Of a stretch of DNA of 15,163 bases, positions 1 through 7,125 are shown piece after piece. Below the pieces are notes generated by a model, which was given only the letters and a program-made list of their open reading frames with translations, searched no databases and was not told where the DNA came from. Source of the DNA: CAYMRB01 sp964392615. Lineage in GTDB: Bacteria > Planctomycetota > UBA8108. The stretch covers positions 1 to 15,163 of the forward strand of contig CAYMRB010000243.1 of assembly GCA_964392615.1 (NCBI GenBank), given 5' to 3'. The position numbers and the translations under genes are program-made. Positions within the stretch are counted from its first letter, which is position 1. The number at the start of each line of letters is the position of its first letter.

Positions 1-728
1 GGCGTGCGATCGAGGCGATCTCGATCGCGTACGAGATGAACACGGCCGTTCTCGAGCTCGTCGCCGTGGACTTCGCCGACACGATCATTCCGCGCAATAT
101 AGAGGGCTCGGGGTTCGTCGCGGGGAACGTCCAGCCGACGCCCGATGCGGACTACTCGCTCGTCCTTTTCGCTGCGCTTCTCCTCGATCTGCAGCTGGAG
201 CTCGTCCCCTGTCCAGCGACGGCGGGCGCGATCGACGATCAGCGTCTCGTGCACCTCGTCGTGCGCGTCAAGGATGACGCGCCGCAGGGCGAGCAAGAGA
301 TTTTGCGACCGTTCCTCGACGACTACGAGCTTCCGGCACGCGACATCGGCGGTCTGCGCACCGAGTTTTCGGTCGAGGGCACGGGCTTCGCGATCCCACC
401 GGAATCGCAACGCGTCCCGCTCGCCGTCGTCACCGAGCCCGGCGAGCTGTTCTTCGTGCGCGGCGACTCGAACGCCGACGGTCGATTGGACATCAGCGAC
501 GCGGTCCACACGCTCGAGTTCCTGTTCCTCGGTGGACGCGAGGCGTTCTCCAGGGACTCGGCGGACACCGACGACAACGGAGCGATCGAGATCACCGACT
601 CCGTGTTCGCGTTGAGCTTCCTCTTCATGGGGGGCCGGCCGCCCCCGCCGCCGTATCCGTCGTGCGGGCCGGACTTCAGCGAGGACGAGCTCCTCGGACT
701 GTTTCATCCGCCGTGCTTCGGCGAGTAG
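1..728 (+). CDS. Secreted protein with cohesin-like region and C-terminal dockerin module (5' partial)
   Basis: The reading frame is open from base 3 through the first in-frame ATG at 36, so the gene starts upstream of the window and about 241 C-terminal residues are visible. The first ~130 visible residues alternate hydrophobic strands and include the phrases AYEMNTAVLELVAVDF and LVHLVVRVKDDAPQGEQEI, which resemble the strand pattern and DAPxG turn of cohesin-like beta-sandwiches; this is resemblance only. From about visible residue 151 there is a planctomycete-type dockerin: an EF-hand-like loop DSNADGRLDISD with helix EFLFLGG, then a second loop DTDDNGAIEITD with helix SFLFMGG, a proline-rich linker and a short tail with two cysteines. 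Such modules bind calcium and are used for protein-protein attachment in the cell envelope or outside the cell. No terminator is evident after the TAG. The family function is unknown; a structural or adhesion role is the simplest guess. Confidence 0.8.
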   Translation, partial: RAIEAISIAYEMNTAVLELVAVDFADTIIPRNIEGSGFVAGNVQPTPDADYSLVLFAALLLDLQLELVPCPATAGAIDDQRLVHLVVRVKDDAPQGEQEILRPFLDDYELPARDIGGLRTEFSVEGTGFAIPPESQRVPLAVVTEPGELFFVRGDSNADGRLDISDAVHTLEFLFLGGREAFSRDSADTDDNGAIEITDSVFALSFLFMGGRPPPPPYPSCGPDFSEDELLGLFHPPCFGE

Positions 729-820
729 CGTCGGGCAACGCAGGCCGCGGCGTCGAGCCGGTTGTCAGGGGGCTTGTGGGTATCTGAAGCTGCCGGGCGT
801 TCTTTCTTCTTCAGACGAGA

Positions 821-931
821 GCGTTACGGATTCCGGCGTCGGCGCACCCAGTGGGGCGACAGTCGAGCGGCATCGCACGTGACGAACGCGGGGCGGACCG
901 CCGACCCACGGTCCGACTCGGAGGGAATCCG
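821..931 (+). promoter_or_regulatory. Conserved structured 5' leader, copy A
   Basis: Bases 821-870 match 2011-2060 at 47 of 50 positions without gaps, and similarity continues to 907. The block ends the same distance from the following ATG in both copies (111 bases from block start to ATG). Predicted pairing by eye: 862-870 (GTCGAGCGG) with 898-905 (CCGCCGAC), 8 bp with A866 bulged; a small hairpin CCC/GGG with loop AGT at 847-855, extended by 844-845 with 856-857 around a bulged A; and a short stem 878-879 with 889-890 closing the conserved segment TGACGAACG. A purine-rich ribosome binding site GAGGG lies at 921-925, six bases before the ATG at 932. It does not match any riboswitch class I recognise. 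It could instead be a conserved promoter or operator region. Confidence 0.55.
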
Positions 932-1606
932 ATGCGTCGCAGCCGTTTCGCCCCCGTCCTCTGCGCAGCCTCGCTTCTGCCCGCCTCCGCGCATCTCCAC
1001 GCGCGAGATTCCGATCTCGTCGAATGCGGCGTCTCCAGCGTCGGTTGCCAGCTCGAGACCGACTGCCTCACGGTCGCGCTCGAGCCGATGTGCCCCGACA
1101 TGGCAGATTCAGGCGACGGTCACGCGGCGTCGACCGACGCCGCCTGCTGGTGTGGGATGTCGTGCTTCGACGGTCACGTGATGCGCGAACCGTCCGCGAG
1201 GAAGCGCGCGTTCCTGGCGTCGAAGAGGCCGGCCGGAGCCCTGGGCGTCTCGGCGCCCGTGACTGCCGGTTCGTCGCAGGTTCGCCCGCGCTTCCGTCCC
1301 TACTCCTCCTCACCGCGCAGCAGATCGCGCAGCTTGCGCGCCGCACGCGATTCGCGCATGCGCACGGTCTCGGGGGTGACACCGAGGATCGCCGCGATCT
1401 CCGGCGACCGCTTGCCCTGCAGCCGCAGCTTGATCACGCGCTTCTGCTCGTCGGTCAACTGGTCGACGGCGGCGCGCAGGCGCGCGGACGTCTCGTCGCG
1501 CACGAGATCGGAGAGCGGATGGCCCTGGCGCGCGTCCGGCTTCGCGTCGGGGCCGTCAGCGCCCTCCGGAAGACCGACCAGCGGGCGCTTGCGTCGCGTG
1601 TTCTGA
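932..1606 (+). pseudogene. Remnant of a secreted protein paralogous to the gene at 2122 (N-terminal part only)
   Basis: The ATG at 932 follows a GAGGG ribosome binding site and begins a clear signal peptide (CAASLLPASAHLHA). The first ~45 residues align without gaps to the protein starting at 2122: AASLLP is identical, DLVE and the following G are shared, and the cysteines near residues 39 and 45 line up. After about residue 60 the likeness fades; a short stretch near residues 68-80 (CWCGMSCF) weakly recalls the VCYGRSTYF region of the paralogue, which would fit an internal deletion. No dockerin follows. The frame stays open to 1606 only by running antisense through the last ~300 bases of the sigma factor gene, where its composition (serine/arginine-rich) looks like a shadow frame. 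I read it as a truncated copy; a genuine short secreted cysteine-rich protein is the alternative. Only 932 to about 1130 has any support. Confidence 0.4.
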
Positions 1607-1932
1607 GCGAGCTTGCGGCGCAGGATCTGCCGCATCCACGAGAAGAACTCGCCTTCGGACTCGCCGCGGAACTGCGACGCGTCGATCCAGCCGCTGCGCA
1701 GCGCACTCTGCAGTAGATCACGGCTGTCGAGCACGCGCCGGGCGTTGTCGGTGTCCGGCAGCAGCCGCCGGCCGATCGCGAGGAGAGCGGCCCCGTCGTG
1801 ATCGAAGTCCGCGAGGCGATCGAACACGCGCTTCCAGGCCTCGCGGTCGCCGGCCCGGGCTTGCTCGAGCTCGTCCTTGAACGACGGGCGGTCCGTCTCG
1901 TCGGGGGCGCTATCGTCCATGTCGGCCATCAT
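1300..1932 (-). CDS. ECF-type RNA polymerase sigma-70 factor, stand-alone
   Basis: A 210-residue cytoplasmic protein that would direct RNA polymerase to a specific promoter set. Residues ~65-115 resemble sigma region 2 (SRDLLQSALRSGW, then EGEFFSWMRQILRRKLAQN, ending in a basic stretch NTRRKRP). A charged linker follows, and residues ~158-205 form region 4: LTDEQKRVIKLRLQGKRSPE leading into the helix-turn-helix IAAILGVTPETVRMRESRAA that contacts the -35 element. This pattern, in which region 2 departs from the usual ECF consensus and the protein is slightly long, is common among planctomycete ECF factors. No anti-sigma factor, kinase or zinc-binding partner is adjacent. The start is one of two consecutive ATG codons with no strong ribosome binding site; the ATG four codons in is an alternative. 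It is divergent from the dockerin gene at 2122, shares the 1933-2121 intergenic region with it, and lies between the two conserved leaders. Confidence 0.88.
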   Translation of the reverse strand: MMADMDDSAPDETDRPSFKDELEQARAGDREAWKRVFDRLADFDHDGAALLAIGRRLLPDTDNARRVLDSRDLLQSALRSGWIDASQFRGESEGEFFSWMRQILRRKLAQNTRRKRPLVGLPEGADGPDAKPDARQGHPLSDLVRDETSARLRAAVDQLTDEQKRVIKLRLQGKRSPEIAAILGVTPETVRMRESRAARKLRDLLRGEEE

Positions 1933-2010
1933 CCGGCCTGGTCTAGCGTTCGGTCCAGAACGGATTTACGTCTTTTCGGGAGGGCTCGCCGCCTCTTTTT
2001 TCCAGAAGCC

Positions 2011-2121
2011 GCGTTACGGATTCCGGCCTCGCTGCACCCAGTGGGGCGACAGTCGAGCGGATCGCCGGTGACGGACGCCGGGGGGGACCGCCGACCCGAA
2101 GCCTCTCACTGGAGAATCACG
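2011..2121 (+). promoter_or_regulatory. Conserved structured 5' leader, copy B
   Basis: Second copy of the leader, upstream of the intact dockerin gene; see 821-931 for copy A. Pairing seen here: 2052-2060 (GTCGAGCGG) with 2088-2095 (CCGCCGAC), 8 bp with A2056 bulged; the CCC/GGG hairpin with AGT loop at 2037-2045; and a 4-bp CCGG/CCGG stem (2065-2068 with 2078-2081) closing the segment TGACGGACG at 2069-2077. Relative to copy A the pair 878-890 is C-G, while the equivalent 2067-2079 is G-C, a compensatory change. A run of six T precedes the block at 1996-2001. The ribosome binding site GGAG is at 2111-2114, seven bases before the ATG at 2122. The reading frame is also open through this block, but the conserved TGACGRACGC segment falls in different frames in the two copies, arguing against a translated extension. 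Confidence 0.55.
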
Positions 2122-3432
2122 ATGCTCCGCAACGCTCTCGCCACCACGCTCCTGGCCGCCTCGCTCCTGCCGCTGACCGCCCGCGTCGCCGCTCAGCCTC
2201 TCGACCTCGTCGAGTCCGGCTTTCCCGCGGTCAACTGTCTGTTCTCGCCGGATTGCCGGATCGGCGCCCGCGATTCGGTGCACCGATTCACCCTGCCCGA
2301 CACGACCGGCGAGGCGCGGCTGCAGTCGCGGACGTTCGCTCCGGGCGCGCCCGGCACGGCAGGCGCGGGGATGTACCTGTACCTGTACCGCATCGACCTC
2401 AGCGACGTGCGGCCGAACAGAGAGTTCGTCGGCTGCGTCGAGTCCTTCACGATTCCGGCGGCCAGTCTCGCGCGTCTCGACTACGACGGGGACGGCAATC
2501 CGGACGACGCCTTCGTCGGCACGCGTGGTGGCCTCGGTTCGATCGGCCCTTCCGCGTTGACTCGGGCCGGTGGCTTGCTGCGGTTCGACATCCCGTTCGT
2601 CTGCTACGGCCGCTCGACATACTTCTTCGGCTTCGCGTCGCGGCTGGCTCCCGTGGAGGTCGAGGCGAGCGTCGTGGCGGGTCTCCCCGACACCAGGCTC
2701 GACGTCGAGGCGCGGGCGCCGGCCCATCCGACGATCGACGCCAGCTTCACCCGCGGCGATCTCGACGGCACGGGGCGACTGGAGATCTCGGACGCGGTCG
2801 GCGTGCTCGGCTTCCTGTTCCAGGGCACTCGCGAGCCGGTGTGCCTCGACGCGGCGGACGCCAATGACGACGGCCGCGTGGAGCTGACCGACGCGATCTC
2901 GATCCTGTCGTTCCTCTTCCTGCAGGGCGACGCGCCTCCCGCCCCGTTCGGCGAGTGCGGCTCCGATGCGACGGCTGACCGCCTCGGCTGCGAGGCGTCG
3001 ACCGCCGCCTGCGAAGAGGTTCGCTGCCCCGACCCGGCCGTCGAGTCGATCGAGTTCGCGATCACTCGTCGCGATACGGCCTTCCGTGGACGCGTCCGGA
3101 TCCGCGCGAACGTGACGAACCTCGGCGGGGCGTACCGCAGCAGCGCGGGTCAGCAGTCGATCGTGCTCGAAGAGGTGCCGCTCGGCGGTCGCGGTCGGGT
3201 CGTCGCGCAGCAGCCGTTCGTCAACCTCGACGCCGGCGAAGAGATCACGGTGACCTGGTACCGCGACTGGAACGCATCGTCGCCGGCCGAGGGCGAGTTC
3301 CCGCCAACCTATCGCGCCTATCTCTCCTACGATCCGGACATCTCGATCGACGGCAACGACGCGAACGACGACTGCGGCCGAAGCAACAACGTGCTCGAGC
3401 GCAGCGGCACCGGGATCAACGACCTCTTCTGA
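2122..3432 (+). CDS. Secreted protein with internal dockerin module and C-terminal CARDB-like domain
   Basis: A 436-residue exported protein. The frame is open further upstream, but I chose ATG 2122 because it follows a GGAG ribosome binding site and begins a good signal peptide (TTLLAASLLPLTARVAAQ). Residues ~25-205 are a beta-rich region without a recognised family, containing DYDGDGNPDDAF and several paired cysteines. Residues 209-291 are a planctomycete-type dockerin: loop DLDGTGRLEISD with helix GFLFQG, loop DANDDGRVELTD with helix SFLFLQG, then a tail with CG and a further cysteine. Unusually the dockerin is not terminal: residues ~308-436 form another beta-sandwich (IRANVTNLGG, then LDAGEEITVTWYRDW) resembling CARDB-type adhesion domains. 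It probably sits on the cell surface or in the periplasm as a binding or scaffold protein. It is transcribed from a conserved leader, divergent from a sigma factor, and ends before a strong terminator. Confidence 0.85.
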   Translation: MLRNALATTLLAASLLPLTARVAAQPLDLVESGFPAVNCLFSPDCRIGARDSVHRFTLPDTTGEARLQSRTFAPGAPGTAGAGMYLYLYRIDLSDVRPNREFVGCVESFTIPAASLARLDYDGDGNPDDAFVGTRGGLGSIGPSALTRAGGLLRFDIPFVCYGRSTYFFGFASRLAPVEVEASVVAGLPDTRLDVEARAPAHPTIDASFTRGDLDGTGRLEISDAVGVLGFLFQGTREPVCLDAADANDDGRVELTDAISILSFLFLQGDAPPAPFGECGSDATADRLGCEASTAACEEVRCPDPAVESIEFAITRRDTAFRGRVRIRANVTNLGGAYRSSAGQQSIVLEEVPLGGRGRVVAQQPFVNLDAGEEITVTWYRDWNASSPAEGEFPPTYRAYLSYDPDISIDGNDANDDCGRSNNVLERSGTGINDLF

Positions 3433-3479
3433 GCCGACACGCCGGAGTGATCCGGCACCATAACCAGCACCTCCGAGAG

Positions 3480-3517
3480 AGGGGCGGGAGCGCTGCCAAC
3501 GGCGGCCTCCCGCCCCT
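3480..3517 (+). terminator. Strong intrinsic terminator between convergent genes
   Basis: An 11-bp stem pairs 3480-3490 (AGGGGCGGGAG) with 3507-3517 (CTCCCGCCCCT). It continues, past a single bulged C at 3491, into a second 6-bp stem GCTGCC/GGCGGC (one G-U pair) closed by the loop AAC. A moderately T-rich tail (TTCTGTCGTTTCTG) follows on the plus strand, so it should end transcription of the dockerin gene stopping at 3432. On the minus strand the same hairpin lies 20 bases past the glycosidase stop but lacks a T-rich tail, so termination in that direction is less certain. Confidence 0.75.
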
Positions 3518-3537
3518 TCTGTCGTTTCTGCTCAGGC

Positions 3538-6500
3538 TCAGCGCGGCTCGACGGTCACGACTCGCGCCGGAACGACTCGTACCGGGCCGAACAGGCCGGA
3601 GCGCAGGAGCGGCACATCGCGCCACGCGCGGCCGCCGGAGCGCGGGACGTTCGTTCGTGTCTTCCGCTCGGAGGCCGGCAGGCGCGCGTCGCCGACGAGT
3701 CGATTGGACCACGTGTTGGCGACCTCGACGACGAGCTCGTTGCGTCCGACTCGGACATGGGCGGTCACGTCGAGGACATACGGCGGTTTCCAGACGACGC
3801 CGAGCGCGCTGCCGTTGAGTCGCACGTCGCCCACGGCCCACAGCGTGCCGAGGTCGAGAAACGTCCGCCGGTCCACGTCGAGCCACGCGGCGCTCAGCTC
3901 GAACGTCGTCTGATACTCGGCCGTGCCGGAGAAGTAGCGGACCGCGTCGTCGGGTTGATCGGTCCACGACGTCAGTCGCTCGAGCTTCTTGGCAAACGGA
4001 GCGCCTCGTCGCGGCCTGAACTGCACGCTCCACGGGCCGGACACGTCCACCACGCGCCGCACCAAGGGCGCAACCGTCGCAACCCGGCCGTCGGCGACCG
4101 AGAGGCGATGCGCGCCGGGCGCGAAAACCGCGACTCGGGCGCGGCGGCCATCCCATGACGCGATGCGCGGTGTCCACGCATCGTCGTGAGCGTCGGAGAC
4201 TGCAGCATCGAGGGACAGACCGGGCAGCGGCTTCTCCGCATGGCGGAACACGACGAAGATCGATCCGTTTCCCGCGAGCTCCAACGGTACGGCGACGCCG
4301 TTCTCCGTGCGGCGGTACGCATACTGGCGTGTCGTCTCGCCGGTGGCGGCGTCCCACAGCTCCGGGCCGCGCTTGCCGACGCGGAACTCGACCTCGACTC
4401 GTGCCGCCTTCGGACTCTGGTTGGAGACGAAGTAGATGTCCTCGCGATCGGTGCGGCGGTGGACGAAGTCGATGTCCGCGTTGCCATCTCCTCCGTGGAC
4501 CGTCACGTCCGGACCGACGCCGCGATCGCGTAGAACGTCGCGCAGCTCGCGGCCGTGGATCACGCGGCCGCGGCCGTACTCGTTCGCGAGGACCGTCTTG
4601 CCATCGCACGCTCCCCACATCCGGTCGGCGATCTCGCGAATGTGTGCGTGCGTGCGTGCGACGTCGCCGAGCCCGTTCGATCGCGTCGGCTTCGGACCGA
4701 CGATCGTCGCACCGTCGCGAACGAGGCGCTCGAGCGCGCGCGGCACGTCGAAGTCGATGTCATCGCGGTCGGGCAGGACGAGCAGCTCGTAGCTCATGCC
4801 GTCCGGAAGCACGATGCGGCCGTCGCGAACGCTCATGCGCTCGAGGATCACGCGTCGGTTCGTGACGTCGTAGTCGAAGCCCGGCCCGAGAGACGGGTCG
4901 ACGTGCTTCGGCGGCACGAAGTTGAAGCCCTGATCGCCGTAGTAGTAGCACACGTCCGCGACGAAATGGCCTTGCTGCAACAGGAACGAGCACCGCGCCA
5001 GATAATCGAGGAACGCCTTCGCCTTCGGCCACCACACCAGCCGCGTGTTCAGATGCGTGCCGGCGAGGTACATCCAGCCGGGCTCGCCCGCTTCCGGCGG
5101 CAGGTGCACGGACGTGTGCCACACGAAGTGGTTGGCGCCTTCACAGAAAGCGCGGTCGGCCGACGGCTTGAGATCGATGGGGCCGTCCTGCCAGTGGTGC
5201 ATGCTCGTGAACGCCTCCATGTGGACGCGCCGTTTGCCGTAGATGTGCGCCGCGCAGGCGATCTCCTTGACGACCCACAGGCGATGCGCGTTCGGGCGCC
5301 GCGGCCAGAACTCGCCGCGGACCTCGTCGATCGCGCCGAGCGCTTCGAGCGCGTCGACCGGCACGTTGTGGATCGGCGGCCCGGGACCGCCGGCTTCGGA
5401 CTCGATGCCGACGCCCGCGTCATGCGCCACGTCGACCGCCGCGCGGTAGTACGCGTCGACCAGCAGCTGGCCGAGCGTCTTACGGTAGTCGTACAGGAAG
5501 CGTCGCGTGGTGTCCTGATCGACGACGACGTTGCCGGACAGCGCGGGCAGATACGGCGTCATGTCGTAGCCGCGATAGCGGCGAAAGAGGCTCAGCATCT
5601 CCGGTGTCCACACCGGGCCGCGCACCTCGTAGCTCGCGAGGTAGAGCTGCTTCAACGCGGTAGCGCCGAGGTCGCCGAGCTTCGCCTGCAGCCGGCGGAC
5701 GAGCTCTCCGAGGAAGACGCGCGTCGCTTCCTCGCTGAAGTGATCGGTCGCGAGCCCATCGGACTGCGGGCTCGGCACCTTCAGCGTCTCGCCGGTGTTC
5801 GTGCAGACGTAGCGTTGGATGATCCAATCGCCCTCCGGCACGTCCCACTGCACGCGACCGTTCGAATCGATCCGGTCCGTCAGGTCGACGATCGACGCTG
5901 TCTCGGCGATGCGGACCGGCGGCAATCCGACCGACGACCAGCTGCCGCCGGGGCCCGACTTCGCGCCGTCGTGAATGTTGCCGGTGGTCCAGCTGCGGTC
6001 GTGGCCGAGCGCCGGAGGCCGTACCAGAAGCTCGGCGCCGTCGCGGCTGCGGTCGGCGGCGTGGGAGCCGACGAGGTTGACGCCGTCGCGATCGAAGAGC
6101 TCGAACTCGCCGAGCTGGATGCGCTCGAAGCGCTCGTTGTGACCGTCGACCAGACGCAGCCGCACGTAGCGCGCCTTCACGCCCGCGAGGTCGAATCGCT
6201 GCGGCGCTGCTGTCGGCTCGAGCGATGCGTGCAGTACCTCGCGGAACGAGGCGTCTCCTGCGTCGGTGGCGGAGACCGCGATGGAGAAGTGTCGCGTGAA
6301 CAGGTGCTTGTCACCGTACTTCTTCGTATCGCCGCTGAGCGTGTTGTGGAGAACCGCGTGGCTCAGCGCGTGGACGCCCCGCGGATCGAGCCGGAACACG
6401 AAGTCGTGGCCCGGTTGACGCGTCGCGGTCGGGTACGCGAGGACGGCCGAGTTCTCGAGGAACACGGGGCGGCCGTCGTCCCGACGTGGCGTTCGTCGCG

Positions 6501-7008
6501 GCACGACCGGGAACGGCAGCACCGCGTCGAGCTGCTGCGGACCGGTGACGGCGAGCTCCGACGTGAAGAGCCCCATGCTCGCATGGCGCGGCTCAACCCA
6601 CGCGCCGCCCATGTCCCAGCTACTCGACACGGCGAGCTGCACGTCGAGGCCGAGACGTCCGGCGATGCGCACCGCGGCAGCGACGTCGTCGACGAACCGG
6701 TCGCTCATGAACGGAGAGCCGGGAGGCGGCATTGCCTTGCGGTCGCCGCGAGCGCCCATGTCGAAGATCAGGACGCCGCCGATGCCCGCGTCCCGGAACG
6801 CGCGGAGCTCCCGTTCGATGTGGGCGCGGTTCACGTAGCCGTTGAGCCAGAGCCAGTACACGGTCGGCCGAGCCGGCTGCGGCAGCGCGCGAAAACCGGC
6901 GCGCAGCGCGTCGGCCGCGTCGTCGGCTCGGACGCCGATTGCAGCCGCTGTCAGCGCGATGCCGAGGGTGAGTGCGAGTCGCCGTGTTCGTGGGCAAACG
7001 GATCGCAT
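3538..7008 (-). CDS. GH106-like glycoside hydrolase (putative alpha-L-rhamnosidase), exported
   Basis: An 1156-residue exported enzyme, in the size range of GH106 alpha-L-rhamnosidases, which release terminal rhamnose from polysaccharides such as pectin rhamnogalacturonans and ulvan. The signal peptide is residues 1-28. The start of the catalytic barrel shows VYWLWLNGYVNRAHIERELR and GIGGVLIFD (residues 50-83). Residues ~240-310 look like an inserted F5/8-type discoidin domain (YVRLRLVDG, LGEFELF). Barrel motifs continue with WTPEMLSLFRRYRGYDMTPY (467-486), GIESEAGG (534-541) and VRGEFW (563-568); glutamates in the last two are the likely catalytic pair, by analogy only. ADVCYYYGDQG lies at ~684-694. 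The C-terminal ~170 residues form a GH2-like jelly-roll (DLGTLWAVGDVRLNGSALG, WKPPYVLDVT). A ribosome binding site GGAGG lies seven bases before the ATG. It is divergent from the oxidoreductase-sulfatase pair. The family is confident; rhamnose specificity is inferred. Confidence 0.85.
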   Translation of the reverse strand: MRSVCPRTRRLALTLGIALTAAAIGVRADDAADALRAGFRALPQPARPTVYWLWLNGYVNRAHIERELRAFRDAGIGGVLIFDMGARGDRKAMPPPGSPFMSDRFVDDVAAAVRIAGRLGLDVQLAVSSSWDMGGAWVEPRHASMGLFTSELAVTGPQQLDAVLPFPVVPRRTPRRDDGRPVFLENSAVLAYPTATRQPGHDFVFRLDPRGVHALSHAVLHNTLSGDTKKYGDKHLFTRHFSIAVSATDAGDASFREVLHASLEPTAAPQRFDLAGVKARYVRLRLVDGHNERFERIQLGEFELFDRDGVNLVGSHAADRSRDGAELLVRPPALGHDRSWTTGNIHDGAKSGPGGSWSSVGLPPVRIAETASIVDLTDRIDSNGRVQWDVPEGDWIIQRYVCTNTGETLKVPSPQSDGLATDHFSEEATRVFLGELVRRLQAKLGDLGATALKQLYLASYEVRGPVWTPEMLSLFRRYRGYDMTPYLPALSGNVVVDQDTTRRFLYDYRKTLGQLLVDAYYRAAVDVAHDAGVGIESEAGGPGPPIHNVPVDALEALGAIDEVRGEFWPRRPNAHRLWVVKEIACAAHIYGKRRVHMEAFTSMHHWQDGPIDLKPSADRAFCEGANHFVWHTSVHLPPEAGEPGWMYLAGTHLNTRLVWWPKAKAFLDYLARCSFLLQQGHFVADVCYYYGDQGFNFVPPKHVDPSLGPGFDYDVTNRRVILERMSVRDGRIVLPDGMSYELLVLPDRDDIDFDVPRALERLVRDGATIVGPKPTRSNGLGDVARTHAHIREIADRMWGACDGKTVLANEYGRGRVIHGRELRDVLRDRGVGPDVTVHGGDGNADIDFVHRRTDREDIYFVSNQSPKAARVEVEFRVGKRGPELWDAATGETTRQYAYRRTENGVAVPLELAGNGSIFVVFRHAEKPLPGLSLDAAVSDAHDDAWTPRIASWDGRRARVAVFAPGAHRLSVADGRVATVAPLVRRVVDVSGPWSVQFRPRRGAPFAKKLERLTSWTDQPDDAVRYFSGTAEYQTTFELSAAWLDVDRRTFLDLGTLWAVGDVRLNGSALGVVWKPPYVLDVTAHVRVGRNELVVEVANTWSNRLVGDARLPASERKTRTNVPRSGGRAWRDVPLLRSGLFGPVRVVPARVVTVEPR

Positions 7009-7125
7009 CCTCGTGCCTCCTTCGCGGGTAGCGTATCAGGTGGAGCCTTCGTGGGGATACACTTCGCGTCTCGGCTCGAGTAGCATCGGCCGGGTCCTCC
7101 TTCCCATACGCTCGAAACACGAGGG
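7009..7125. promoter_or_regulatory. Divergent intergenic region of the carbohydrate locus
   Basis: The 117 bases between the glycosidase start (minus strand) and the oxidoreductase start (plus strand) must hold the promoters for both directions, or a shared operator. I see the GGAGG ribosome binding site of the glycosidase (complement of 7016-7020) and GAGGG at 7121-7125. I found no convincing -35/-10 pair and no clear palindromic operator; TACACT at 7058-7063 is the closest thing to a -10 on the plus strand but has no -35 partner at a suitable distance. Confidence 0.4.

Noticed and set aside
783..815. 7-bp inverted repeat TCTGAAG/CTTCAGA as a terminator for the first gene
   Set aside because: The loop is 19 bases, no T run follows it, and it has no counterpart at copy B, so there is no support beyond chance.
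1798..2121. A 108-residue N-terminal extension of the 2122 dockerin protein
   Set aside because: It would put a signal peptide inside the protein and overlap the sigma factor gene. The conserved block has compensating indels that shift its frame relative to copy A, which argues against translation.
2011..2121. Leader as a known riboswitch (ZTP/pfl, cobalamin, cyclic-di-GMP considered)
   Set aside because: Short stretches recall ZTP (GGGGCGAC, CCGCCGA) and the cobalamin box (CACTG), but the other invariant parts are missing or not shared by both copies, and the downstream genes do not fit those ligands.
4555..7083. An 842-codon open frame on the plus strand opposite the glycosidase
   Set aside because: It is the mirror of a well-supported GH106-like gene, has no recognisable domain, and is rich in V/A/R/E/D as expected for antisense of GC-rich coding DNA. 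The same reasoning removes the long frames at 7036-9375 (-), 9357-10841 (-) and 11687-13336 (+).
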